A DNA stretch of 64,000 bases, taken from positions 186,001 through 250,000 of the forward strand of contig DAOUMV010000003.1 of the NCBI GenBank assembly GCA_034408935.1, written 5' to 3'. Under the pieces are notes generated by a model. It had not been told where the DNA came from, did not search any database, and saw only the letters and a list, made by a program, of their open reading frames with translations. Position numbers and translations under genes: made by a program. This stretch comes from DAOUMF01 sp034408935. Its GTDB lineage: Bacteria > Chloroflexota > Dehalococcoidia > SM23-28-2 > RBG-16-64-32. Of the stretch, positions 34,219-44,474 are shown piece after piece (within the stretch, counting starts at the first letter, position 1; every line of letters starts with the position of its first letter).

Positions 34219-34809
34219 TTAGCGATTGTAGCGGTTCATGGCCGCTTCCAGCCCGTCGCGCAGGACAGTCTCCACCGCTTCCGCGGCTTCGGCCGCCGCG
34301 GCCTGCAGCGCCTCCGCCTCCTGGGGCGTGGGGTCGCTGAGCACGTAGTCCGCCACCACCTCCGGCTCCCAGCTCGGCTCTCCGTCCACCACCGGCCGGC
34401 CAATGCCGATGCGCAGGCGGGGGAAGCCACCGCTCCCTATCGTCCCGATGATGGAGCGCAGCCCTTTCTGGCCGCCGTGGCCGCCTCCCGGCCTTAGACG
34501 CAGCCTGCCTGCGGGCAGGTCCAGGTCGTCGCAGATCACCAGCATCTGGTCGGGCTTGATCTGGAAGTTGCGCAGTAGGGCGGCGGCGGCGCGGCCGCTG
34601 CGGTTGACGAACGTTCTTGGCTTGGCGAGGACGACGGGAACGCCGGCGATGGCGCCCTGGCCGATGGTGGCCAGGCGTCGGGCCTTGAGGGGGATGCCGT
34701 GCAGCCGGGCCAGGCGGTTGATGGACCAGTAGCCGACGTTGTGGCGGTTATGGGAATAGACAGGGCCTGGATTACCCAGGCCCACTATCAGCCACGTCTT
34801 TGCCGTCAT
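34219..34809 (-). CDS. pth: peptidyl-tRNA hydrolase
   Basis: A 196-residue Pth, which recycles tRNA from dropped-off peptidyl-tRNA. The active site is intact: GLGNPG (10-15), catalytic His in HNVGYW (H23), DDLDLPAGRLRLRPGGGHGGQKGL with the catalytic Asp. Full family length. It is transcribed with mfd, as in many bacteria. Confidence 0.96.
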   Translation of the reverse strand: MTAKTWLIVGLGNPGPVYSHNRHNVGYWSINRLARLHGIPLKARRLATIGQGAIAGVPVVLAKPRTFVNRSGRAAAALLRNFQIKPDQMLVICDDLDLPAGRLRLRPGGGHGGQKGLRSIIGTIGSGGFPRLRIGIGRPVVDGEPSWEPEVVADYVLSDPTPQEAEALQAAAAEAAEAVETVLRDGLEAAMNRYNR

Positions 34810-34968
34810 GCGGCCATTTTAGCCTATCTCTTTCGCCTACGGCGGGGTGGGCTTTCGTCCACCAGCCGCGCGCCCGGCGGCAACGCCTTGCGCACCGAAT
34901 CACCTGTGAGAACCGACTACCCTGCGCAGGACTGACATTCCGAGGCACGGGTTTCGCCCTGGTCGCTG

Positions 34969-36159
34969 CTATTTGGGGGAGGCGCCGCGGCTGCTCGCCC
35001 GTGACTCCGCCACCACCTCCGGCAGCACGGACAGCAGGTAGTCCACCTCGTCGTCCGTGTTATCGGGCCCGACGGTCAGGCGCAGGGCGGCCACCGCCCG
35101 GGCCAGCGGCACCCCCATGGCCGCCAGGACGTGCGACGGCTCCCAGGTGGCCGAGGTGCAGGCGCTGCCCGCGCTGGCCGCGATTCCCCGCCTGTCGAGG
35201 GCGGCCAGCATGTCGTCGGACTCGGCGCCCTCGAAGCTGAAGTGGGCGTTGTTGGGCAGGCGCTGTTGCCGGTGGCCGTTGAGGGTGGCCGCGGGAAGCG
35301 CCGTCAGCACGCCCTCCACGATTCGGTCCCTCAGGCGGCGCGAGAGCCTGGAGTACTCCGCGCGGTCCTCCTGGGCCAGTCGCAGCGCGACGGCCGTCCC
35401 GACGATGGCGGCCACGTTCTCGGTGCCGGCGCGCCGCTGTCGCTCCTGGCCACCGCCGCTCTGCAGGGGCAGCAGCGGCGTGCCCCCCCGGATGTACAGG
35501 ACCCCCGCGCCCTTAGGGCCGTAGAACTTGTGTGATGACAGGCTCAGGAGGTCTACCCCCAGGGCCTGCACGCTCAGGGCCAGGGCGTTGGCTGCCTGCA
35601 CGGCGTCGGTGTGCACGGGTATGCGCCGTCGCAGCTTCTTGCCGCGCTCCCGCACCGCCTCCGCCACATCGGCCACGGGGTTGATCGTGCCCACCTCGTT
35701 GTTGGCCAGCATCACGCTCACCAGGACGGTGCGGTCGGTCACGGCCTCGGCCACGGCTTGGGGGCTCACCATGCCGTGCCTGTCCACCGGGACGTAGGTC
35801 GTCTCGAACCCGAAGCGCTCCAGGTACTCGCACGAGTGGAGGACGGCGTGGTGCTCCGTCGTGCTCGTGATGATGTGGTTGCCCATGCCGGCCAGCTTCT
35901 GCGCGAAGGCTGCCCCCTTGATCGCTAGGTTGATGGACTCGCTGCCCGCCCCCGCGAACACCACCTCCCGAGGGCGGCAGTCCAGCACCTCGGCGACGAT
36001 CCTGCGGGCGCCGTCCACCGCGCGGGCCGCCTGGCGGCCCAGGGCGTAGGCCCCGGACGGGTTCCCGAAGCGGTCGCTGAGATAGGGAAGCATCGCCTCC
36101 AGCGCCTTGGGGTGGAGGGGAGTGGTAGCCGCGTGATCGAAGTAGATGGTTCGTTTCAT
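34969..36159 (-). CDS. cysteine desulfurase, NifS/IscS family (copy 1)
   Basis: A 396-residue PLP enzyme from ATG 36159 (the frame is open upstream but begins in unconserved sequence). The N-terminus IYFDHAATTPL, the PLP lysine in SSHKFYGPKGAG, and the catalytic Cys in GSACTSATWEPSHVL are all present. It provides sulfur for Fe-S clusters or thiolated tRNA. A second copy lies at 60405-61637. No scaffold (iscU) or tRNA thiolase gene is next to it, so the acceptor is unclear. Upstream is a 9-bp purine/pyrimidine inverted repeat (36176-36184, 36209-36217). Confidence 0.93.
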   Translation of the reverse strand: MKRTIYFDHAATTPLHPKALEAMLPYLSDRFGNPSGAYALGRQAARAVDGARRIVAEVLDCRPREVVFAGAGSESINLAIKGAAFAQKLAGMGNHIITSTTEHHAVLHSCEYLERFGFETTYVPVDRHGMVSPQAVAEAVTDRTVLVSVMLANNEVGTINPVADVAEAVRERGKKLRRRIPVHTDAVQAANALALSVQALGVDLLSLSSHKFYGPKGAGVLYIRGGTPLLPLQSGGGQERQRRAGTENVAAIVGTAVALRLAQEDRAEYSRLSRRLRDRIVEGVLTALPAATLNGHRQQRLPNNAHFSFEGAESDDMLAALDRRGIAASAGSACTSATWEPSHVLAAMGVPLARAVAALRLTVGPDNTDDEVDYLLSVLPEVVAESRASSRGASPK

Positions 36160-36309
36160 GGCTTCATGATAACTAGGGAAGAGGGGGGAAGAAAGAAGGG
36201 CGGGTCGTCCTCTTCCCCCTTCCCTCGACCTTCTTCCCGCAACTGAATGACGATGCGCTCCACCTCGCCGCCCCACATCGCCTAGAAGGCGTCGCTGATC
36301 CCCAGGAGC

Positions 36310-36332
36310 AGGGGCTGGCGCGTCCAGCCCCT
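36310..36332 (-). terminator. stem-loop at the end of the acd operon
   Basis: A 9-bp perfect stem (AGGGGCTGG / CCAGCCCCT) with a 5-base loop starts inside the stop codon of the alpha-subunit gene. There is no T-run. The position suggests termination of the acdB-hydrolase-acdA transcript. Confidence 0.5.
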
Positions 36333-37785
36333 AGTCCAGCCCCTCCCGGAACCGCCAGTAGTCGATGGCGCGGCGCAGCGCCTTGGCCCCCGCCTCGAAG
36401 CTGGCGAAGGGCGGGATGTTGCGCTCCAGCAGGCGCGAGCGAACCATCACTGTCACGTCCTCAAGGTGTCCTGCGTGGGTAATGGCGATGAACGGCTTCT
36501 GCGACCGCTCTCTGTGGGCGGACAGAGTATCAAGCAGTGCGTCCAGGATGCCGGGGTTTTCCCTCATGCGCCGGGCCAGGAAGCCGGCGCTCACCTCTAT
36601 CACTATGGCGTTCACGTTGTCGTCTTCGTCCAGTATCTTCAGGAGTCTCTGGAGGTTCTGAGGCGCGAATCCCCAGCCGATAGTACCGCCGGAGTCCAGT
36701 GGGTTGCGGTAGCTGCCGCCGATGATGTTGAAGAAGCTCGATAGCTGCTCGTAGGAGGCAGCGGTGAGCAGCGGCACCTCCAGTCCTTCCCGTTCGAAGG
36801 CGTCAGTGATGACTACTGACTGACCCCCGGTCATGGCGACGAGGCCCACGCGGTGGCCCGTGCCCGGGGCGCAGTAGACCAGCGCCTTGACGGCATCGAT
36901 CGTCTCGTCCAGGCTTTCGGTCTGCACGGCGCCGACCTGCCGCATCGCTGCGTCCCACACCGCGGGGGCCGTGGCCAGCGCCGCCGTGTGCGAGTAGATG
37001 GCGCGGGCGCCGGCCTCGCTCACGCCCCCCTTCCACACCACCACCGGCTTCCTGCGGGCCGCCTCCCGCAGCACGCTGAAAAAGCGACGGGCGTCCTTCA
37101 CACCCTCCAGATAGAGGCCGATCACCTCCGTCTCGGCGTCGTTCGTCATGTACTCCAGGTAGTCGGGGGCGTCCAGGACCACGGCGTTGCCGAAGCTCAC
37201 CGCCTTCGAGCAGCGGATGCCCTGGCGGTCGCCCACCAGCGAGAAGTTGATGCAGTGCGTGCCGCTCTGGGAGATGAACCCCACGTTGCCCCCCTCGCCC
37301 GCTGGCAGCTCCCATGAGTTCCGCACGCCCAACCGGCGGTTGTAGATCCCCATGCAGTTAGGCCCGACGAGCAGCAGCCCCGCCTTTCTCGCCATCTCCC
37401 CGATTTGCTCTTGGAGCCGTATCCCCTCCTCCGTCTCCGTCTCCGCGAAGCCGGACGTAAACAGCGTGACCGCGCCCACATCCTTCTCGATGCAGTCGGC
37501 GATGATACGGGCCGAGACCTGTCGCGGCACCGCGCACACGACGTAGTCGATTTCGTCCGGGATGTCGAGAAGGCTGGGGTAGTTGGGCACGCCCAGCGCC
37601 TCGATGCCCGGTATCTCGTTCGGGTCGATCTGGACGGAGTAGACCTTGCCCTGGAAGGTGCTCATGGAGCGCAGCCATAGGTAGCCGATGGCCCGCTTGT
37701 CGCCCACGACTGCCACGGTGCGGGGGTTGAAGGCGCGGTCCAGGCGCTGTTGGAGATCGCTTTTCGTCTTGGCGGCGCGCGCCAC
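36331..37785 (-). CDS. ADP-forming acyl-CoA synthetase alpha subunit
   Basis: A 484-residue protein from GTG 37785, which overlaps the previous stop (TAGTG). CoA-binding domain (NPRTVAVVGD), GPNCMGIYN, FISQSGTHC, and a phosphohistidine-type region YSHTAALAT. It forms the alpha subunit with the ATP-grasp protein encoded two genes upstream, making ATP from an acyl-CoA plus ADP and phosphate. It is a paralogue of the protein at 27953-29377. The substrate may be acetyl-CoA or a larger acyl-CoA. Confidence 0.88.
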   Translation of the reverse strand: MARAAKTKSDLQQRLDRAFNPRTVAVVGDKRAIGYLWLRSMSTFQGKVYSVQIDPNEIPGIEALGVPNYPSLLDIPDEIDYVVCAVPRQVSARIIADCIEKDVGAVTLFTSGFAETETEEGIRLQEQIGEMARKAGLLLVGPNCMGIYNRRLGVRNSWELPAGEGGNVGFISQSGTHCINFSLVGDRQGIRCSKAVSFGNAVVLDAPDYLEYMTNDAETEVIGLYLEGVKDARRFFSVLREAARRKPVVVWKGGVSEAGARAIYSHTAALATAPAVWDAAMRQVGAVQTESLDETIDAVKALVYCAPGTGHRVGLVAMTGGQSVVITDAFEREGLEVPLLTAASYEQLSSFFNIIGGSYRNPLDSGGTIGWGFAPQNLQRLLKILDEDDNVNAIVIEVSAGFLARRMRENPGILDALLDTLSAHRERSQKPFIAITHAGHLEDVTVMVRSRLLERNIPPFASFEAGAKALRRAIDYWRFREGLD

Positions 37786-38648
37786 TAGATGTCGCCCTGG
37801 AGCTCCATGTACAGCCGCTGCACGATCATGGGCAGCCGCTCCGGGTTGGCCCACTGCGTGTAGTAGCCGCCCATCTTCAGCTTGCGCGCCGCCTCGTCAG
37901 GCGGCTCTCCCGCCTGGTATGACTTGCGCGCCTCCCGTCGCACCAGCGCCAGGTAGTCGCGCATCTCCCGCATCTCCTTCTTGGTCCCGATGGGTCCGTG
38001 CCCGGGGACGATCACCTCCGCGTCGAGATCGGCGGCGCGGTCCGCCACGCTGATCCAGCCGCTGACGTGGCAGTCGAACGGGCCCGGAACCACGTAGTGG
38101 AAGGCGACGTCGCCGGCGAAGAGCACCTTCTCCTTGGGCAGGTAGAGCATGGTATCGCCTGGGGTGTGAGCTGGCCCCATGTACAGCAGCTCGATGACGC
38201 GGTCGCCCTGGTACAGCGTCATCTGGCCGGCATAGACAGTGTCCGGCAGCACCAGCCGCAGATCGTCGTACTCTTCAGCGTAGTCCGGTATGAGCGCCTT
38301 GAGCCGCTCCACGGGGATGCCGAAGCGGATCATCTCCTCTCGGCAGTTCACGTGGGCAACGATCTGCGAGCGCGGGAAGAACTGGTTGCCGCCGATGTGG
38401 TCGATGTGATGGTGGGTGTTGACCAGGTGAGAGATGGGCTTCTTGGTGCTTCGGCGGATGGCCCGCAGGTAGCGCCGGGTCATGCTGGGCACCATCAGCG
38501 CGTCCACGGCTACGGCAGACTCATCGCCGACGATGAGCCCGCCATTGGAGACGCCTGTGACGCCGCCAGCTTGGACGTAGCCGAAGACGTTGGGCGCCAC
38601 CTCGATGAGGCCGGTGGGCCACTTCTTGGGCACGGAGCGGCGGGCCAA
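37785..38648 (-). CDS. metallo-beta-lactamase-fold hydrolase
   Basis: A 287-residue MBL-fold enzyme with the metal motif THHHIDHIGGN (HxHxDH) near residue 77, a second His in GPAHTPGDT, and GDVAFHYV and PGHGPIG as the remaining ligands. It starts at TTG 38648, 3 bases after the acdB stop. Being encoded between the two subunits of an acyl-CoA synthetase, it may hydrolyse a thioester such as an acyl-CoA or lactoyl-glutathione analogue. This is inferred from position only. Confidence 0.88.
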   Translation of the reverse strand: MARRSVPKKWPTGLIEVAPNVFGYVQAGGVTGVSNGGLIVGDESAVAVDALMVPSMTRRYLRAIRRSTKKPISHLVNTHHHIDHIGGNQFFPRSQIVAHVNCREEMIRFGIPVERLKALIPDYAEEYDDLRLVLPDTVYAGQMTLYQGDRVIELLYMGPAHTPGDTMLYLPKEKVLFAGDVAFHYVVPGPFDCHVSGWISVADRAADLDAEVIVPGHGPIGTKKEMREMRDYLALVRREARKSYQAGEPPDEAARKLKMGGYYTQWANPERLPMIVQRLYMELQGDI

Positions 38649-38651
38649 CTT

Positions 38652-39344
38652 CTACCCCACCACGATGCGGGCGTCCACCGCCAGGGCCCCGTCCTTGTAG
38701 GCAAACACCGGGTTCAGGTCCAGCTCCTCAATCTCCGGGTGAGCCTCCACGAAGGAGGACACCTTCAAAAGGAGCTTCTGGAGCGCCTCCAAATCGGCGG
38801 CCTCCTGGCCGCGGAACCCCTCCAGCACGGGGAAGCCCTTGATCTCGCGGATCATCTGGCGGGCGTCCCGGGCCTCCAGGGGCACGATGCGGAAGGCCAC
38901 GTCCTTGAGCACCTCCACCATGATGCCCCCAAGGCCGAACATCAGCACCGGCCCGAACTGCGGATCCTTGCTCATGCCCACGATCACCTCGATGCCAGGG
39001 CGGGCCATCTTCTGCACGGCCACTCCCTCGATGCGGGCGTCGGACTGGTGCCGCTTGACGGCTTTGGTGATCTCTTTGAAGGCGGTGGCCACCGCCTTCG
39101 CCGAGCCCAGGTCCAGCTTGACGCCGCCCACGTCCGACTTGTGGGTCACATCCGGCGAGATGATCTTGAGAACGACCGGGTAGCCGAACTCCGAGGCGGC
39201 CTCGACGGCCTCCTCGGCGGTGCGGGCCAGGCGGGCGCTGGCGGTGCGGATGCCCGCCTCCTCCAGGATCTGCTTGGACTCGATCTCCGTGAGGACGGCG
39301 CGGCCTTCGTTCTTGGCGCGGTCTATGACGTCGACGATGGACAA
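38652..39344 (-). CDS. ADP-forming acyl-CoA synthetase beta subunit (ATP-grasp)
   Basis: A 230-residue ATP-grasp_5 protein: KQILEEAGIRTASARLARTAEEA, VVLKIISPDVTHKSDVGGVKL, GPVLMFGLGGIMVEVLKDVAFRIVPL, and ELDLNPVFAY are classic. It starts at TTG 39344 with an AGGAGGAG site. It transfers phosphate between the alpha-subunit His and ADP. First gene of a three-gene operon with the MBL hydrolase and the alpha subunit. Confidence 0.92.
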   Translation of the reverse strand: MSIVDVIDRAKNEGRAVLTEIESKQILEEAGIRTASARLARTAEEAVEAASEFGYPVVLKIISPDVTHKSDVGGVKLDLGSAKAVATAFKEITKAVKRHQSDARIEGVAVQKMARPGIEVIVGMSKDPQFGPVLMFGLGGIMVEVLKDVAFRIVPLEARDARQMIREIKGFPVLEGFRGQEAADLEALQKLLLKVSSFVEAHPEIEELDLNPVFAYKDGALAVDARIVVG

Positions 39345-39360
39345 GACACTCCTCCTGGGG

Positions 39361-39380
39361 CCTGCCTGCCGGCAGGCAGG
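39361..39380. repeat. short palindromic repeat, CCTGCCTGCC family
   Basis: The perfect 20-bp palindrome CCTGCCTGCCGGCAGGCAGG, just upstream of acdB. Identical to 43692-43711 and related to copies at 41910, 49175 and 59734. Confidence 0.8.
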
Positions 39381-39468
39381 TGTGAAAGACGGGCCCGTCT
39401 GAGCGGGCTAATGATACGGCAGCCCTTACGCTAACGTCAACGAGAGTGCTGACCCCTGCGAGAAGGTC

Positions 39469-39666
39469 CTACTTGGAGGCCCTGTTGTCGGCCGGGGCTC
39501 GCCGGGTCCGGGTCATGGAGGGGCGGTAGGCGTAGTTCTGAAATTGACGGGAGGCGCCACAGATCAGGCAGACGCCGGTGCTGGTCTCTCCGGACGGCGT
39601 GGCGATGCGCCAGTGGTGGGTACAGGCTTCTTGCTGGGCCTTGCGCCCGCGGACGGACTCTACCAT
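39469..39666 (-). CDS. small zinc-ribbon-like protein
   Basis: A 65-residue protein with the metal-binding pattern C-THH in EACTHHWRI and CLICGA, spaced by ~17 residues, followed by an aromatic/basic tail. Similar short CHH/CxxC proteins occur in actinobacteria and Chloroflexota; their function is not known to me. Its ATG overlaps the end of the RRM gene by 7 bases, so it is translated with it and may act in the same RNA-related process. Confidence 0.65.
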   Translation of the reverse strand: MVESVRGRKAQQEACTHHWRIATPSGETSTGVCLICGASRQFQNYAYRPSMTRTRRAPADNRASK

Positions 39667-39983
39667 CGCGGCCTCCTCCCACCGCCGCCCCGTCGCTGCC
39701 CGCCGCCACCGCCGAAGGAGCGCCCACCTTCACGGGACTGCGGCCGCGCCTCGTCCACTGTTAATGTTCGGCCGTCCAGCATCTTACCGTTCAGTTCCTC
39801 GATCGCCTTGCGGCCCTCGGCGTTGGTCCCCATCTCCACGAAGCCGAACCCGCGCGACCGCCCGGAATAGCGGTCGGTGATCACGCTGGCCGACTCTACC
39901 GTGCCTGCCTGCTCGAAGAACGTTCTCAGACCGTCGTCGGTCGTGTCGAAGGACAGACCTCCGACGTAGAGCTTCATGGACAC
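39660..39983 (-). CDS. RRM-domain RNA-binding protein
   Basis: A 107-residue protein with one RNA-recognition motif: RNP2 as LYVGGLSF (5-12) and RNP1 as RGFGFVEM (~45-52), then a glycine/arginine-rich tail (RSFGGGGGQRRGGGG). This is the layout of bacterial RRM proteins related to cold-induced Rbp proteins of cyanobacteria, which chaperone or localise mRNA. GTG 39983 follows an AGAGGAGG site. Confidence 0.92.
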   Translation of the reverse strand: MSMKLYVGGLSFDTTDDGLRTFFEQAGTVESASVITDRYSGRSRGFGFVEMGTNAEGRKAIEELNGKMLDGRTLTVDEARPQSREGGRSFGGGGGQRRGGGGRRPRW

Positions 39984-40153
39984 GGGGAGCCTCCTCTGAT
40001 GTGCCCTGGTGGGGCTTGGTCTTCCGGTCTACCTGGGAGTCTGCCTCGAACGTCGGAAGAGATGCCGTTGGAGACAGCGGGGCTGGATTTACTATAGCTC
40101 GTTTCGCGCTTGAGGGAAAGGGTGCGCCCCGCGGTTACCTGGCCGCTACCTCG

Positions 40154-41815
<1,662 letters not shown>

Positions 41816-41909
41816 GACGGAGACCTGGGGCAAGCATACCACAAGGTGCCACGGATGGCCGGGCTTGGAGACATGATTGAGCCTTAATGGGCGGTACTCG
41901 TCGCCGTTC

Positions 41910-41929
41910 CCTGCCTATCGCCAGGCAGG
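41910..41929. repeat. short palindromic repeat, CCTGCCT...AGGCAGG
   Basis: A 7-bp stem with a 6-base loop of the CCTGCC family, ending three bases before TTGACG at the promoter of the helix-turn-helix gene. Confidence 0.6.
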
Positions 41930-41942
41930 CCCTTGACGTTTG

Positions 41943-41951
41943 TGGTAGAAT
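41943..41951 (+). promoter_or_regulatory. extended -10 promoter for the small HTH gene
   Basis: TGGTAGAAT is a TGn plus -10 element; no good -35 at 17 bases. The start would be near 41958, giving a ~32-base leader with a GGAGTGAGAG site before ATG 41990. Confidence 0.5.
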
Positions 41952-41989
41952 CATTCACGCGTCTTAGCATCTTATTCGGAGTGAGAGCT

Positions 41990-42205
41990 ATGGTCGTCGA
42001 ACCGTTTGACAACTACCTCGATCTGGTAGAGGCCGCCCGTGCTCTGGGTATACACCCTCAGAGTCTGCGCCGTCTCATCAAGCAGAAGAAGGTTCCCGCC
42101 ATCTTGTTCGCCGGCAAGTACCTCATCGAGCGCGACAAGCTCGAGATGTTCAAGTCCAACTACGACCCCCGTCCCGGCCGCAAGGCCATCCGTCGTCTCC
42201 TGTAA
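41990..42205 (+). CDS. small excisionase/MerR-type helix-turn-helix protein
   Basis: A 71-residue DNA-binding protein. LVEAARALGIHPQSLRRLIKQKKVPAILFAGKYLIERDKLEMF follows the excisionase/MerR-like winged HTH pattern: a helix, turn, recognition helix and a short wing. The tail is basic (GRKAIRRLL). It is a lone gene; these small proteins occur as chromosomal regulators in Chloroflexota and Actinobacteria as well as in phages. No integrase is close by. Confidence 0.8.
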   Translation: MVVEPFDNYLDLVEAARALGIHPQSLRRLIKQKKVPAILFAGKYLIERDKLEMFKSNYDPRPGRKAIRRLL

Positions 42206-42240
42206 GGGAGCGGCATGCTACGCCCTCACAACCCTTTGCC

Positions 42241-43044
42241 CTAGGTCTGGGCCGGTGACACCGGCGGCGGCTCGATCTCGATCGTCGGGTCATTGATGTC
42301 GCTGAACTCCATGAACCACTCCTCGCTGATCGGCTCGCCTTCCTCGTTGGTGTCAGAGGCCGCTATATCGAGGCGTACCGGCCAGCCGTCGTCACGCTCC
42401 AGCCACACATCAACGCTGAACTCGCTGGGGAGCCCCTCTTCACCGCTTCGGCCCAGCAGCTCCGGCAGCTCCTTCAAGTCCGCCTCGCTCAGCCGGTAGT
42501 GGACCGTCTCGATGCCATTCACCACGTCCTCCTCACCGGCTGCCGCGGCCAGCGAGGGTGCCAGCTCCTCCACGATGTCCGCACAGAGCGAGGAAAGCGC
42601 GGGTAGCACGTTGTTGTCCGGCGGCTCCTGCTCCTGCCAGGTGGCGCCTACCCGTATCCAACTCTTGTCGCCGATGGTGCGCAGCTCCAATTCCTCTCCC
42701 CCGGAACGCACCAGTGTCTCGCTCCGGTCCGGGGCCACGAAGGCGCCCTCCCACTGCGAGTCCCTGAAGAGCTCCCTGATGCCCTCGGTGATGCTGCTCA
42801 GAGGATTCGGGGTGGCGTCATCCGGCGGCTCAGTGTCAGGCAGATCCCGCTTGATCTCGAATACGTATCGGTAGCTTTCGATGTCCTGGATGGCATCGCA
42901 GGAGGCCTGCACCTTGAGTGGGTTGGGTGTCATACTGCCGCCGCCATCTAGCGGGCCGGTGCTCGAATCGCCTCCGCCGCACGCCCACAAGGCCAGCGCT
43001 GCCAGCGCCGGGACTAGCGTCCTAAATGGGGCTCGCAAGTGCAT
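42241..43044 (-). CDS. LolA/LppX-like lipoprotein
   Basis: A 267-residue lipoprotein with lipobox ALWAC (Cys22). After a Gly/Ser/Pro linker it has a beta-rich domain (SYRYVFEIKRDL, WEGAFVAPDRSETLV, SWIRVGATWQ, VHYRLSEADLKEL, SVDVWLERDDGWPVRLDI) that matches the half-barrel fold of LolA/LppX/LprG proteins, which bind lipids or other hydrophobic molecules. It stands alone. The function in this organism is unknown. Confidence 0.7.
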   Translation of the reverse strand: MHLRAPFRTLVPALAALALWACGGGDSSTGPLDGGGSMTPNPLKVQASCDAIQDIESYRYVFEIKRDLPDTEPPDDATPNPLSSITEGIRELFRDSQWEGAFVAPDRSETLVRSGGEELELRTIGDKSWIRVGATWQEQEPPDNNVLPALSSLCADIVEELAPSLAAAAGEEDVVNGIETVHYRLSEADLKELPELLGRSGEEGLPSEFSVDVWLERDDGWPVRLDIAASDTNEEGEPISEEWFMEFSDINDPTIEIEPPPVSPAQT

Positions 43045-43131
43045 GTCTACCGTGGCCAGGCCAGTCTAGCACCGTAGACGCAGGCGGTCAAAGAACTGTT
43101 ACGGGTCGGACGAATCGTGGGCAGGCGACTG

Positions 43132-43160
43132 TTGGTCACTGCCCGCCGTCGGAGGATAAT
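43132..43160 (+). promoter_or_regulatory. possible promoter of the ybaK-like gene
   Basis: TTGGTC (43132-43137), a 17-base spacer and GATAAT (43155-43160); the -10 is a 5/6 match, the -35 weak. Confidence 0.4.
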
Positions 43161-43199
43161 GTGGACTGAAAGGCCGGAAAGCCAGCAAGGAGGTCTGAT

Positions 43200-43670
43200 A
43201 TGGGGTGCAAGGAAGACCTTGAGGCCTACCTGCGGGAGAACAAGGTGCCGTTTCAGGTCCAGCACCACGCCGTAGCCTACACAGCTCAAGAGGTGGCTGC
43301 CTCAGAGCACGTGCCGGGCCGCATGCTGGCCAAAGTGGTGATGCTGACGGGAGACGGCAAGCTCTGCATGTTCGTGCTGCCTGCGCCAGCGAAAGTGGAC
43401 CTGGAGAAGGCCGCCGCCGTCCTCAGCGCCAAGGAGGCGCGTCTGGCCCACGAGGATGAGTTCGCGGACCGCTTCCCCGGCTGCGAGGTGGGGGCCATGC
43501 CTCCTTTCGGCAACCTCTACGATGTCCCCCTCTACGTTGACAAGTCCCTCGCGGATGACGGGACCATCGTCTTTGAGGCGGGGACCCACACCGACACGAT
43601 GAGCATGAAGTATGCGGACTTTAAGCGGCTGGCCAATCCCACCGTGGCGGAGTTCGCCCGTCACCTTTAG
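43200..43670 (+). CDS. YbaK/EbsC-family aminoacyl-tRNA deacylase
   Basis: A 156-residue YbaK/ProX-type protein starting at ATG 43200 with an AAGGAGG site. The pattern VPFQVQHHAVAYTAQEVAASEHVPGRMLAKVVMLTGDG, the catalytic-type Lys (AKVVML) and GAMPPFGNLYDVPLYVDKSL are typical of this editing family, which removes wrong amino acids (often Cys or Ala) from tRNA-Pro. The exact substrate cannot be told. It converges with the pyrE-like gene across a palindromic repeat. Confidence 0.9.
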   Translation: MGCKEDLEAYLRENKVPFQVQHHAVAYTAQEVAASEHVPGRMLAKVVMLTGDGKLCMFVLPAPAKVDLEKAAAVLSAKEARLAHEDEFADRFPGCEVGAMPPFGNLYDVPLYVDKSLADDGTIVFEAGTHTDTMSMKYADFKRLANPTVAEFARHL

Positions 43671-43691
43671 TCGCGTAGGCCCCCCAAAACG

Positions 43692-43711
43692 CCTGCCTGC
43701 CGGCAGGCAGG
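43692..43711. repeat. short palindromic repeat between convergent genes
   Basis: CCTGCCTGCCGGCAGGCAGG, identical to 39361-39380. It occupies the 41-base gap between the ends of the ybaK-like and pyrE-like genes and its hairpin could end transcription from both sides. Confidence 0.8.
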
Positions 43712-44377
43712 TCAGGCGCTGCGCTCGGCGCGGCGGCTCTGGATGTACTCGATGCTCTTCCGGTACCAGTGCTCGTCAATGCGGCCGCTGGCCATCAGGT
43801 AGTTGAGCATAGTCTCCAGGCCGAGGATGGAGATGAGGTTGTAGCCGTGGCGCCGGAGGCGCTCCTCGCCGCCTTCCTGCCGGTCCAGGAGCACCACGAC
43901 GTCCTTCACCTTGAGCCCGGCCTCGATTCTAAGGAAGGTTGCGGTCTCGATAACGTTGCCGCCGCTCGTGACGAGATCGTCCACCAGGAGGACGGTCTCG
44001 CCCTGCTCATACTTCCCCTCCACAAAGGCTCGGGCGCCGTTCCGCTCCTTGGCCGGGTGGATGTAGACCAGGGGAACCTTGCTGGCCAGCGAGTACGAGA
44101 GGCCCAGGTGCAGCCCCCCGAAGGGGATGCCGCTCACCCGTTGAAAGGGCTGTACCCGCGGGTGCAGCATCCGTTGCAGGGTCTGCACCTCATTGTGGAT
44201 GACCCGGCCGGCCCGTTGCAGGGCACGGGGGTTGCTAATCAGGAGGCGCAGGTTCACGTAGACGGGCGAGTGGAGGGTGGTGCGGCCCACGCTGAAGTCC
44301 CCGAACTGGACCGCGCCGAGGTCCCACAGCGCCTTGGCTAGCCACAGGTTACCGGTAGCTCGGAGCGACTGGGGCAT
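43712..44377 (-). CDS. orotate phosphoribosyltransferase-like protein
   Basis: A 221-residue type I phosphoribosyltransferase. The PRPP-binding loop is VLLVDDLVTSGGNVIETATFL (~129-149), with upstream SGIPFGGLHLGLSYSLASKVPLVYI and the ribose-site GKYEQGE. It is most like PyrE, which makes OMP from orotate. Other pyr genes are not nearby, so a related salvage enzyme is possible. It is followed on the same strand by nothing but the palindromic repeat. Confidence 0.85.
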   Translation of the reverse strand: MPQSLRATGNLWLAKALWDLGAVQFGDFSVGRTTLHSPVYVNLRLLISNPRALQRAGRVIHNEVQTLQRMLHPRVQPFQRVSGIPFGGLHLGLSYSLASKVPLVYIHPAKERNGARAFVEGKYEQGETVLLVDDLVTSGGNVIETATFLRIEAGLKVKDVVVLLDRQEGGEERLRRHGYNLISILGLETMLNYLMASGRIDEHWYRKSIEYIQSRRAERSA

Positions 44378-44474
44378 ATTCGCTGGCGATGAACGAAAGA
44401 GGCCCCCGCTGGGGCGGACAGGCCCGCTGTTGGCCGTTGAGTTAGCGCGACGATAACACTCACCATTCGGGGTG

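Noticed and set aside
34500..34525. CCTGCCTGCGGGCAGG in pth as a palindromic-repeat insertion
   Set aside because: It encodes the DLPAGRL stretch, which fits the conserved DLDLPxG motif of Pth, so the resemblance is probably coincidence.
41933..41951. TTGACG (41933-41938) as -35 for TAGAAT (41946-41951)
   Set aside because: Only seven bases apart, too close for a -35/-10 pair; the element works only as an extended -10.
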